The position numbers were made by a program, and so were the translations under genes. From Allopusillimonas sp048270225 (GTDB lineage: Bacteria > Pseudomonadota > Gammaproteobacteria > Burkholderiales > Burkholderiaceae_B): a DNA stretch of 64,000 nucleotides. Location of the stretch: the NCBI GenBank assembly GCA_048270225.1, contig JBLWTG010000002.1, positions 515,456 through 579,455 on the forward strand, in the 5' to 3' direction. The notes beneath the pieces were generated by a model. It was given only the letters and a program-made list of their open reading frames with translations. It had not been told where the DNA came from and made no database searches. Shown here piece by piece: positions 53,098 to 60,350 of this stretch. Positions within the stretch are counted from its first letter, which is position 1; the number at the start of each line of letters is the position of its first letter.

Positions 53098-54594
53098 TCA
53101 GGATCGTCGGCTACGCCCCGGCTTCTCATAGCCCACAATACCGCGCTCTCGCCCCCAGATGATGGCTGCGCCGCGACGGTGCACGTCGATCTTGTTATAG
53201 ATAGTGGCCACGTGATTGCGTACGGTGTTGCGCGACACTCGCAGCGCCTCGCCAATCTGCTCGTCGCTCATGCCCTCGCACATCAGGCCCAGCACCTCGC
53301 GCTCGCGTACCGTCAGTTCCGAGAGCAGTGTCGTGTTGTCGTGCGTGCCGGAAGGGCGCCGTATCTGAGCCAGTTTTTCAATGACTGTGCGGCTGAACCA
53401 GGACGTATCCTTCATGACAGCCTCAATCGCCGCGAGAAGCTCGTTCTCTGATTGCTTATGTTCGGTATTGTCCTGCAACACGCTCAGCACACAGCGCTCG
53501 CCGTGTATGGTGACCGTCTCGGCCGATACCAGGCAGTCGAGCGCCGCGCCTTCTTTGGTGCGTAACTGGATGCTGTAGTTGCGCAGAGCACCGGCATCTT
53601 TGAGCCGTGCCTCGAACTGCCGATACTCATTGGGACTGGCCCACAAGCCCGACTGAGCCAGTGACTGCTCGATCAGGTCGTCCCTGGCATAGCCGGTTGT
53701 CGACAGAAAAGCGTCGTTGACCTCCATCAGGCGAAACTGGGCCAATGTACTGAGCGTCATCGGAACAGGCGCCAGGCGGAACGCCTTGGAAAAGCGTTCT
53801 TCCGTATGCCTGAGCGTGTCTTCAGCCTGCTTCCTGGGATCCAGATCGATAAAGGTGAAAAGCATGCAGGCCTCGTCGCCTACCTCTATGGGTTGCCCGG
53901 CCACAACCACATACTTGCGCCTTCCCCCCGGCAAGGGAATCTGGGACTCCATCTGGGGCACTGTCTTGCCTTCTGCGATATTGGCAATAGCCCGCTCTCT
54001 GTTATCGGCTTCGGTCAATACATCAAGCTCATAAGCGGACCGGCCCAGGACATCGTTCCGCTCATAGCCCGTCATTTCCAGAAAACCCTGATTCACCCGA
54101 ACGTAGCGGAAATCTGCCAAACGGCATATCAAGGCGGGAGCAGGATTTGCGTTGAAGGCCGCCTCGAAACGCTCCTCGGCGTTGAAACGCTCGGAGACAT
54201 CGCTCATCACCACGGCAACGCACTGAAGCGCGCCTGCGTCGTCATCCAGCGTAACGCTGTGTACATTCAGCGTACGGCGAAAACCTTCATCCGCGTCGGC
54301 CAGCTCCACCACGACATCTGACAGCGTCTCTCCCGACAGTGCGCGCTTGACTGGGTACTGATCCGCCTGAAGCCTGTGATTGTTCCGGTACTTGAGCACG
54401 AAAGCTTCGCAGTATGCCGATGCCGTCGTTCCCAGGCCCTCCAGCGTCGCGACACCATGCATCTGGAGCGCTGCGGGATTAGCCCAGACGATCGTTTCGT
54501 CGGACTCTATCAGTATGACTCCCTCGCTCAGCCCGCCTATGATTTGCTGCAGATGACGCCTGCCGGCGTTTGGCGTAGAAGGCATATTTACCAT
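53098..54594 (-). CDS. Triple-PAS LuxR-type response regulator
   Basis: 498-residue soluble protein with three PAS domains (about residues 13-125, 140-255 and 268-380; for example RYVRVNQGFLEMTGYERND and FRLMEVNDAFLSTTGYARDD) and a C-terminal LuxR helix-turn-helix (about 430-490: LTVREREVLGLMCEGMSDEQ, RVSRNTVRNHVATIYNKI). There is no receiver, kinase or autoinducer domain, so it is a one-component sensor that may read a small ligand, redox state or haem through its PAS folds. Its target is unknown; the divergent small gene is the nearest candidate. GGAGCC precedes the start. Confidence 0.9.
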   Translation of the reverse strand: MVNMPSTPNAGRRHLQQIIGGLSEGVILIESDETIVWANPAALQMHGVATLEGLGTTASAYCEAFVLKYRNNHRLQADQYPVKRALSGETLSDVVVELADADEGFRRTLNVHSVTLDDDAGALQCVAVVMSDVSERFNAEERFEAAFNANPAPALICRLADFRYVRVNQGFLEMTGYERNDVLGRSAYELDVLTEADNRERAIANIAEGKTVPQMESQIPLPGGRRKYVVVAGQPIEVGDEACMLFTFIDLDPRKQAEDTLRHTEERFSKAFRLAPVPMTLSTLAQFRLMEVNDAFLSTTGYARDDLIEQSLAQSGLWASPNEYRQFEARLKDAGALRNYSIQLRTKEGAALDCLVSAETVTIHGERCVLSVLQDNTEHKQSENELLAAIEAVMKDTSWFSRTVIEKLAQIRRPSGTHDNTTLLSELTVREREVLGLMCEGMSDEQIGEALRVSRNTVRNHVATIYNKIDVHRRGAAIIWGRERGIVGYEKPGRSRRS

Positions 54595-54724
54595 GTTCAG
54601 GCTCCCGGAAAACAGTAAGGCTCAGGTACAAGAGAAGGTATGACAAACAGCACTCCTGGCCCCGCCGTGCGTCCCTTCCCGCACCAAGCATAAAAGCCCG
54701 CAGGAATCCCCGCCTGCGCCAAAA

Positions 54725-54743
54725 GTACTAGCTAGTCTAGTAC
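54725..54743. promoter_or_regulatory. CTAG-rich palindrome between the PAS-LuxR gene and the small gene
   Basis: GTACTAG-CTAGT-CTAGTAC is a perfect 7-5-7 dyad and also contains a 10-bp palindrome ACTAGCTAGT. Three CTAG tetramers occur within 13 bp. It lies 131 bp before the regulator and 90 bp before the small gene, where an operator is expected. Confidence 0.55.
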
Positions 54744-54832
54744 AACAGCATCTATATGCCGGAGCACTGCGTTACGTACAATTCCTCGGCACACCCATTC
54801 AGGGCGTGTTTCTTGATCGCAAAGGTAGGGTA

Positions 54833-55141
54833 ATGGGCTACAGCAAATTCATGCAACAGCTGGCTAGGGGAATTGAAAGCGAGATCGTCGCCTATGACGA
54901 CAAAGAAGGTCAGAACGGCTGCGTGATTTATGTACGCAACGGTGGGCATGCAATTTTCGTGCCGGACGAAATCATCGAGTTTCGTCGGGACGAAGCAATA
55001 CAGCTGGTGCGGCAGAAAATTGGCCAAGACATCATCGAAGCACCATTTCTGGTGTTGACGGATACAGGCGAGCAGCTCATGTTCGAGGCGCAGCCCGACT
55101 GTGGAAAGCCGGGTCATCAGGACTCCGCCACCTCGGAATAA
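54833..55141 (+). CDS. Small protein of unknown function
   Basis: I do not recognise this 102-residue protein. It has an alpha-beta feel with RGIESEIVAYDDKEGQNGCV, VIYVRNGGHAIFVPDEIIEF, RRDEAIQLVRQKIG and a FLVLTDTGEQLMFEAQPD strand; there is no signal peptide or membrane segment. AAAGGTAGGG precedes the ATG at 54833. A GTG at 54806 in the same frame is possible, and the frame stays open further upstream. An out-of-frame 25-codon reading frame (54756-54833) ends in TAATG at this start, which would allow coupling. It ends at the strong terminator before rpsQ and faces the PAS-LuxR regulator. Confidence 0.6.
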   Translation: MGYSKFMQQLARGIESEIVAYDDKEGQNGCVIYVRNGGHAIFVPDEIIEFRRDEAIQLVRQKIGQDIIEAPFLVLTDTGEQLMFEAQPDCGKPGHQDSATSE

Positions 55142-55183
55142 ACGGGCAACCTTCGCCTGCGGCCGGCCCTGGCTGCGGCCGCA

Positions 55184-55235
55184 GCCAACAAAAACCCCCA
55201 GGTAGCGACATGCTTTCCTGGGGGTTTTTGTTGGC
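55184..55235. terminator. Bidirectional terminator closing the rplC-rpsQ operon
   Basis: Two perfect 19-bp arms, GCCAACAAAAACCCCCAGG and its complement, flank a 14-base loop. Each side ends in a T-run inside the stem, so it works on both strands: for rpsQ on the minus strand and for the small gene on the plus strand. It is the strongest hairpin in the window. Confidence 0.93.
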
Positions 55236-55324
55236 CGGCCCGTTACCGGGCCAGCCTCGCGGATGTTTCACCTGCATGGCCCTTTTGACCAACACCCTGG
55301 GGTGTCAGGCCGAGGGCCTGTGCA

Positions 55325-55606
55325 TCAGATTACACGCGCGGCTTCGAGCAAGCGTACGACGGTCCATGACTTGTCGCGGGAGATCGGACGACCTTCTGCG
55401 ATTTCGACAGTGTCACCTTCGTTGTACTGGTTGGTCTCGTCATGAGCCTTGTACTTGTTGGAGCGCACAATGATCTTGCCAAGAACGGGATGCTTGACGC
55501 GCCGCTCTACGCGGACTACGACAGTCTTGTCCATCTTGTTGCTCACAACCTGGCCAATGAGAGTACGTTGACGCTTTGCCGGTTGGGTGGTTTGAGTTTC
55601 GCTCAT
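55325..55606 (-). CDS. rpsQ: Ribosomal protein S17
   Basis: 93-residue small-subunit protein. It shows RTLIGQVVSNKMDKTVVVRVE and RRVKHPVLGKIIVRSNKYKA with DTVEIAEGRPISRDK. In most bacteria it is followed by rplN; here it is the last gene of its block and is followed by a strong terminator. It overlaps nothing and starts 1 bp after rpmC. Confidence 0.98.
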   Translation of the reverse strand: MSETQTTQPAKRQRTLIGQVVSNKMDKTVVVRVERRVKHPVLGKIIVRSNKYKAHDETNQYNEGDTVEIAEGRPISRDKSWTVVRLLEAARVI

Positions 55607-55607
55607 G

Positions 55608-55799
55608 TTACTTTCCTGCGTTCTCAGTCATGATGGTGCGGACACGCGCGATATCGCGACGGACCTTGCCAAGCTGACTGGTATTGGAAAGCTGCTGAGT
55701 GGCACGCTGCATGCGCAGGTTGAAATGTGCCTTCAGCAGGCTTTCGAGCTCGGTATTGAGCTCGGCGGCGTTTTTGGAACGGAGTTCGCTGACTTTCAT
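55608..55799 (-). CDS. rpmC: Ribosomal protein L29
   Basis: 63-residue tunnel-exit protein: MKVSELRSKNAAELNTELES, then LLKAHFNLRMQRATQQLSNT and VRRDIARVRTIM. It lies between rplP and rpsQ as usual. Confidence 0.98.
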   Translation of the reverse strand: MKVSELRSKNAAELNTELESLLKAHFNLRMQRATQQLSNTSQLGKVRRDIARVRTIMTENAGK

Positions 55800-55810
55800 T
55801 ACAGGTCTCC

Positions 55811-56227
55811 TTAGGCGCCAATGTGCCGCGACACGAAAGTCGTGGCAATAGGCAGCTTGGCGGCGGCCAGGCGGAAAGCTTCGCGTGCGAGCTCTTCGCT
55901 CACACCTTCCATTTCGTACAACACCTTGCCGGGTTGAATTTCTGCGACCCAGTATTCAGGATTGCCTTTACCGTTACCCATACGGACTTCAGCAGGTTTC
56001 TGCGAAATGGGCTTGTCCGGAAAAATGCGGATCCAGATACGGCCGCCACGCTTGATATGGCGGTTGATCGCACGACGGGCGGATTCGATCTGGCGAGCAG
56101 TAAGACGGCCGCGGCCGGTGGCCTTGAGGCCGAACTCGCCAAACGATACCTGCGCACCGCGAGTTGCCAGACCGGTATTGCGGCCCTTTTGCTCCTTGCG
56201 GTACTTTCTGCGTGAAGGTTGCAGCAT
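55811..56227 (-). CDS. rplP: Ribosomal protein L16
   Basis: Large-subunit protein close to the A-site tRNA. The 138 residues start MLQPSRRKYRKEQKGRNTG and include RQIESARRAINRHIKRGG, RIWIRIFPDKPISQKPAEVR and MGNGKGNPEYWVAEIQPG. It starts 2 bp after rpsC. Confidence 0.99.
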   Translation of the reverse strand: MLQPSRRKYRKEQKGRNTGLATRGAQVSFGEFGLKATGRGRLTARQIESARRAINRHIKRGGRIWIRIFPDKPISQKPAEVRMGNGKGNPEYWVAEIQPGKVLYEMEGVSEELAREAFRLAAAKLPIATTFVSRHIGA

Positions 56228-56229
56228 GT

Positions 56230-57027
56230 TTATTCTCCTTCGGACGCCGCAGGCGCGGCCGCAGCCGGCGCTCCAGCATCTTTACGAGGGCCACGGCCGC
56301 GTCCGCTCGGACGGCGGCTGTCGGGGCGATCGCCACGGGGGCGACGCGGACGACGCTCGTCTTCGCGCGGTGCTGCGGTTTCCGGGGGCATTTCGCCGTT
56401 AGGCAGCATGTCGCCCTTGTAGACCCACACTTTGATACCAATGATGCCGTATGTCGTCTGGGCTTCGGAAGTGCCGTAATCGATGTTGGCGCGCAGGGTG
56501 TGCAGTGGCACACGGCCTTCGCGATACCATTCGGTACGGGCAATTTCGATACCGTTCAGACGGCCGGCGCTCATGATCTTGATGCCCTGGGCACCCAGGC
56601 GCATGGCGTTCTGCATGGCGCGCTTCATCGCACGGCGGAACATAATGCGCTTTTCCAATTGCTGGGCAATCGAATCGGCGATCAGTTGAGCATCGGTTTC
56701 CGGCTTGCGGATTTCTTCGATGTTGACGTGCACAGGCACGCCCATCAGGCGCTGCAGATCGGCCTTCAGGTTCTCGATGTCTTCGCCGCGCTTGCCGATC
56801 ACAACACCCGGACGAGCCGAGAAAATCGTGATACGTGCATTCTTGGCAGGACGCTCGATGATGACACGGCCAACAGATGCGTTTTTCAGCTTCTTCTTCA
56901 GATACTCGCGTACGCGGATATCTTCGGAAAGCATGCCGCCAAACGCCTTATCGTCAGCGTACCAGCGCGAACTCCAGTTGCGGTTGACCGCGAGGCGGAA
57001 CCCAATCGGGTGTATTTTCTGTCCCAT
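56230..57027 (-). CDS. rpsC: Ribosomal protein S3 with a long basic C-terminal tail
   Basis: Small-subunit protein at the mRNA entry with helicase activity. The 265-residue protein has MGQKIHPIGFRLAVNRNW, the KH domain (RPGVVIGKRGEDIENLKADL) and the C-terminal S3 domain (GWYREGRVPLHTLRANIDYG-like). It then continues for about 45 residues with an Arg/Pro/Gly-rich, then Ala-rich segment (PREDERRPRRPRGDRPDSRR and similar) that E. coli S3 lacks; such tails are known in Bordetella-like S3. Confidence 0.98.
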   Translation of the reverse strand: MGQKIHPIGFRLAVNRNWSSRWYADDKAFGGMLSEDIRVREYLKKKLKNASVGRVIIERPAKNARITIFSARPGVVIGKRGEDIENLKADLQRLMGVPVHVNIEEIRKPETDAQLIADSIAQQLEKRIMFRRAMKRAMQNAMRLGAQGIKIMSAGRLNGIEIARTEWYREGRVPLHTLRANIDYGTSEAQTTYGIIGIKVWVYKGDMLPNGEMPPETAAPREDERRPRRPRGDRPDSRRPSGRGRGPRKDAGAPAAAAPAASEGE

Positions 57028-57036
57028 TGCGACTCC

Positions 57037-57369
57037 TTAAGCCCCGACCTTGACCACAATGTGGCAGGTCTGCTTCTCGATACGGTTACCGCGGCCTTTT
57101 GCACGCGCGGAGAAACGCTTCATCGACTGGCCCTTGTCCACGTACACGGTCGTGACCTTGAGCTCATCGATATCGGCGCCGTCGTTGTGCTCGGCGTTGG
57201 CGATCGCGGACTCAAGCGCTTTCTTGAGGATGCCCGCGGCTTTCTTGGGGGTGAACGTCAGGATATTCAGTGCCTGAGCAACGGACTTGCCGCGGATGAG
57301 ATCCGCAACCAGACGCGTTTTCTGGGCCGAAATATGGACGCCACGGATAATAGCTGTAGTTTCCATCAC
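57037..57369 (-). CDS. rplV: Ribosomal protein L22
   Basis: 110-residue protein whose loop lines the exit tunnel and is a macrolide-resistance site. It shows RGVHISAQKTRLVADLIRGK, TPKKAAGILKKALESAIANA and RFSARAKGRGNRIEKQTCHI. The stop is 9 bp before rpsC. Confidence 0.99.
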   Translation of the reverse strand: MMETTAIIRGVHISAQKTRLVADLIRGKSVAQALNILTFTPKKAAGILKKALESAIANAEHNDGADIDELKVTTVYVDKGQSMKRFSARAKGRGNRIEKQTCHIVVKVGA

Positions 57370-57645
57370 TTACCTCTTGGACTTCTTGTCCGCAGCGTGA
57401 CCCTTGAAGGTACGGGTCAGTGCGAACTCGCCGAGTTTGTGACCGACCATGTTCTCGTTGATATACACGGGAACATGCTGGCGGCCATTGTGCACAGCAA
57501 TCGTCAGCCCAATGAATTCGGGCAGGATGGTGGAACGGCGCGACCAGGTTTTGATCGGCTTTTTCTCTTTGCCTTCGACGGCCGCATCGATCTTTTTGAT
57601 CAGATGCGCATCGACGAATGGGCCTTTTTTGATCGAACGTGACAT
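57370..57645 (-). CDS. rpsS: Ribosomal protein S19
   Basis: 91-residue small-subunit head protein: MSRSIKKGPFVDAHLIKKID, TWSRRSTILPEFIGLTIAVH and NMVGHKLGEFALTRTFKGH. It directly abuts rplV. Confidence 0.99.
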   Translation of the reverse strand: MSRSIKKGPFVDAHLIKKIDAAVEGKEKKPIKTWSRRSTILPEFIGLTIAVHNGRQHVPVYINENMVGHKLGEFALTRTFKGHAADKKSKR

Positions 57646-57657
57646 AGTGTTCGCCCC

Positions 57658-58485
57658 TTACTTGCGCTTGCGACGCGAGACAATCATATTGTCTGTGCGC
57701 TTGTTACGACGGGTGCGGAAGCCCTTGGCCGGCGTACCCCATGGGGACACTGGCTCACGGCCCTCGCCTGTACGGCCTTCACCACCACCGTGCGGGTGAT
57801 CCACCGGGTTCATGGCAACACCACGAACGGTCGGACGGATACCACGCCAGCGCATGGCGCCAGCCTTGCCATATTGACGCAAGCTGTGTTCTTCGTTACC
57901 CACTTCACCAATGGTGGCGCGGCAGTCGATGTGAACGCGGCGGACTTCACCGGAACGCAGGCGAACCTGGGCGTATGTGCCTTCACGAGCCAACAGCACG
58001 GCTGATGCGCCGGCCGAGCGAGCGATCTGGGCACCCTTGCCAGGCTGCATCTCGATGCAGTGAATCGTGGCGCCAACCGGGATGTTGCGGATCGGCAGCG
58101 TATTGCCTGCACGGATCGGCGCTTCCAGGCCGGACACCAGCGTTGCACCTACTTCGAGGCCACGCGGCGCGATGATGTAGCGGCGCTCGCCATCTGCATA
58201 ACACAGCAGGGCAAGATGTGCCGTACGGTTGGGGTCGTACTCAAGGCGTTCGACCTTGGCCGGAACGCCATCCTTGTTGCGGCGGAAGTCGACAACACGA
58301 TAGTGCTGCTTGTGACCGCCTCCACGATGGCGAACCGTGATATGACCATTGTTGTTGCGGCCGGAACCGCGCGTTTTCTTTTCGAGCAGACCAGCGTAGG
58401 GGGCGCCTTTGTGCAGGTTAGGGCTTACCACCTTGACCAGGCTGCGACGACCCGCCGAAGTCGGCTTGACTTTTACGAGTGCCAT
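57658..58485 (-). CDS. rplB: Ribosomal protein L2
   Basis: Large-subunit core protein next to the peptidyl-transferase centre. The 275 residues include KVKPTSAGRRSLVKVV, NNNGHITVRHRGGGHK, the AGASAVLLAREGTYAQVRLR segment and VAMNPVDHPHGGGEGRTGEG with the conserved histidine. It starts at the base next to the rplW stop. Confidence 0.99.
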   Translation of the reverse strand: MALVKVKPTSAGRRSLVKVVSPNLHKGAPYAGLLEKKTRGSGRNNNGHITVRHRGGGHKQHYRVVDFRRNKDGVPAKVERLEYDPNRTAHLALLCYADGERRYIIAPRGLEVGATLVSGLEAPIRAGNTLPIRNIPVGATIHCIEMQPGKGAQIARSAGASAVLLAREGTYAQVRLRSGEVRRVHIDCRATIGEVGNEEHSLRQYGKAGAMRWRGIRPTVRGVAMNPVDHPHGGGEGRTGEGREPVSPWGTPAKGFRTRRNKRTDNMIVSRRKRK

Positions 58486-58782
58486 TTAGTTCACCTCCGT
58501 AAAGTCGAGTTCCTGACCGTCTTTCAGCGAGACATAAGCCTTGCGTTCATTACGGCGGCGACCAATGAAACGACCAAAACGCTTTTCCTTGCCTTTGGTG
58601 TTCAGGACCTGGACGGACTCGACTTCAACCTTGAAGAGGAGCTCGATGGCGGCCTTGATTTCCTGCTTGGTGGCGTCGGGAACGACGCGGAAAGCGATTT
58701 GCTGATTTTTTTCGGCAACGAACGTGGCTTTTTCAGTCACGACCGGCGCGAGGATAATTTGCATCAGGCGTGCGGCATTCAT
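58486..58782 (-). CDS. rplW: Ribosomal protein L23
   Basis: Tunnel-exit protein that docks trigger factor and SRP. The 98 residues show QIILAPVVTEKATFVAEKNQ, FRVVPDATKQEIKAAIELLF and RRRNERKAYVSLKDGQELDF. It overlaps rplD by 4 bp. Confidence 0.98.
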   Translation of the reverse strand: MNAARLMQIILAPVVTEKATFVAEKNQQIAFRVVPDATKQEIKAAIELLFKVEVESVQVLNTKGKEKRFGRFIGRRRNERKAYVSLKDGQELDFTEVN

Positions 58783-59399
58783 CCCAACATCTCCTCGAGT
58801 TGAGCGATAGCCGACTTTGTGATCAACACATTTTTGTAGTGGATCAGCGAAAGCGGATCGGCATAGCGCGGTTCTACCACGGCAACGTGAGGCAGGTTGC
58901 GGGTGGCGAGGTAAACGTTTTCGTCCAGCGTATCGGTGATGATGAGAACCGAGTCCATGCCCATGCTCTTGAGCTTGTCTGCTGCGAGCTTGGTCTTGGG
59001 AGCGTCGAGTTCGAAGGCATCAACCACGGCGATGCGGTCTTCACGGGCCAGCTGGGAAAGGATCGCACGGATACCTGCGCGATACATTTTCTTGTTGACC
59101 TTCTGCGAGAAGTTTTCGTCGGGCGAATTCGGGAATGCACGACCACCTCCACGCCAGATGGGCGAGGACGTCATGCCGGCACGGGCGCGGCCGGTGCCTT
59201 TCTGGCGCCACGGCTTCTTCGTGCTGTGCTTGACGTTGTCGCGGCCTTTCTGGGCGCGATCACCGCTGCGGGCATTGGCCTGGAAGGCGACAACGACCTG
59301 GTGCACGAGCGCTTCGTTGAAATCGCGGCCAAAGATGGTGTCCGGCGCGGCGACGGTGGAAGCGGATTGACCCTTGTCATTCAGGAGCTTGAGTTCCAT
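58779..59399 (-). CDS. rplD: Ribosomal protein L4
   Basis: Large-subunit protein and, in E. coli, feedback regulator of the S10 operon through the leader of rpsJ. The 206 residues have HQVVVAFQANARSGDRAQKG, KKPWRQKGTGRARAGMTSSP and GGGRAFP with the tunnel loop. Because rpsJ is here cut off from rplC, any L4 control of this block would need a target in the rplC leader. Confidence 0.99.
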   Translation of the reverse strand: MELKLLNDKGQSASTVAAPDTIFGRDFNEALVHQVVVAFQANARSGDRAQKGRDNVKHSTKKPWRQKGTGRARAGMTSSPIWRGGGRAFPNSPDENFSQKVNKKMYRAGIRAILSQLAREDRIAVVDAFELDAPKTKLAADKLKSMGMDSVLIITDTLDENVYLATRNLPHVAVVEPRYADPLSLIHYKNVLITKSAIAQLEEMLG

Positions 59400-59401
59400 G
59401 A

Positions 59402-60091
59402 TTAGGCTCCTTTCTTGGCCGACATCTTGATGGCGGGACGCACGATAACATCGGCGTTCTTGTGGCCGGGGACAGCGCCCTTGACCAGAAGCAGGCCGCG
59501 TTCGGCGTCGACACGTACGATGTCGAGGTTTTGAACGGTACGGGTAGCATCACCCAGGTGACCAGACATGCGCTTGCCGGGGAAAATACGACCCGGATCC
59601 TGCGCCTGGCCGATGGAGCCAGGAACGCGGTGCGAACGCGAGTTACCGTGGGAAGCACGCTGGGAACCGAAGTGGTGGCGCTTGATGGTACCGGCAAAGC
59701 CTTTACCGATCGTGGTGCCAGTCACGTCTACTTTTTGCCCTGCTTCGAATACGCTTTCGACAGCCACCACAGCACCGGCTGAGAACTCAGCGGCTTTGGC
59801 GGGATCGAGACGAAATTCCTTCAGGATGCTGCCGGCTTCGGCGCCGGCTTTAGCATAATGCCCTGCCTGAGGCTTGGTCACGCGGGAAGCGCGACGGGTG
59901 CCATAGGCCAGTTGAATAGCCGCATAGCCATCGGTTTCTGGCGACTTGACCTGGGTTACGCGGTTGTTCGACACGTCCAGTACGGTTACCGGGATGGACT
60001 CGCCTTCCTCGGTAAAAATACGGGTCATGCCGACTTTACGCCCCACGAGTCCCAGCCGATGAGCGGCAGGCGTAGGTGTCGAGTTCGACAT
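59402..60091 (-). CDS. rplC: Ribosomal protein L3
   Basis: Early-assembly large-subunit protein. I start it at 60091 (MSNSTPTPAAHRLGLVGRKV, 229 residues), with GGAGA 7 bp upstream. A further in-frame ATG at 60103 uses that ribosome-binding site as its second codon and is less likely. Motifs are GMTRIFTEEGESIPVTVLD, GTTIGKGFAGTIKRHHFGSQ and PGSIGQAQDPGRIFPGKRMS. In most bacteria rpsJ precedes it by a few bases; here rplC heads its own block behind a structured leader. Confidence 0.98.
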   Translation of the reverse strand: MSNSTPTPAAHRLGLVGRKVGMTRIFTEEGESIPVTVLDVSNNRVTQVKSPETDGYAAIQLAYGTRRASRVTKPQAGHYAKAGAEAGSILKEFRLDPAKAAEFSAGAVVAVESVFEAGQKVDVTGTTIGKGFAGTIKRHHFGSQRASHGNSRSHRVPGSIGQAQDPGRIFPGKRMSGHLGDATRTVQNLDIVRVDAERGLLLVKGAVPGHKNADVIVRPAIKMSAKKGA

Positions 60092-60243
60092 CGTTTTCTC
60101 CATTCCCGACTGCGATTGGTCGGGGCTAATTACTATATGCGCATGCGCCGCAAGCAACGCGGCGCCACCCATACACGGATCTATAGCCAACTACTTTTTT
60201 GGCTAAGCCTTGCACTTTAACACGAGTCAAGCAAACCCTGCAA
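60092..60243 (-). promoter_or_regulatory. rplC promoter and structured 5' leader
   Basis: On the minus strand TTGCAG (60238-60243) and TAAAGT (60214-60219), 18 bp apart, form a candidate promoter. The roughly 115-nt leader can fold three hairpins: TAGCCAA/TTGGCTA (60184-60205), GCGCCGC/GCGGCGC (60145-60165) and CCCGAC/GTCGGG (60105-60124), the last just above the ribosome-binding site. A TTGACT (60225-60230) in the same place is an alternative -35. The layout suggests a regulated ribosomal leader. The remaining 107 bp up to 60350 show no further gene. Confidence 0.55.
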
Positions 60244-60350
60244 GGCAGCTACTGGTATTTACCCCGAATCAAGGGCGGGATAGCGGGAAAGCAACATTTG
60301 TCCCGGCCCGGCCTGGGGCAGGGGTCGCGCTGCAGCGCATTCTCCGCCTG

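Noticed and set aside
53017..53451. Plus-strand 144-codon frame between the nitronate monooxygenase gene and the PAS regulator
   Set aside because: Most of it lies opposite the LuxR helix-turn-helix region of the minus-strand gene; there is no good ribosome-binding site or recognisable domain.
31917..55324. A recent genomic island or prophage in the ribosomal cluster
   Set aside because: I found no integrase, transposase, tRNA target, flanking direct repeat or change in codon style; the genes read like ordinary chromosomal genes of this lineage.
55605..55814. Small plus-strand frame opposite rpmC
   Set aside because: It is a mirror of rpmC with no independent support.
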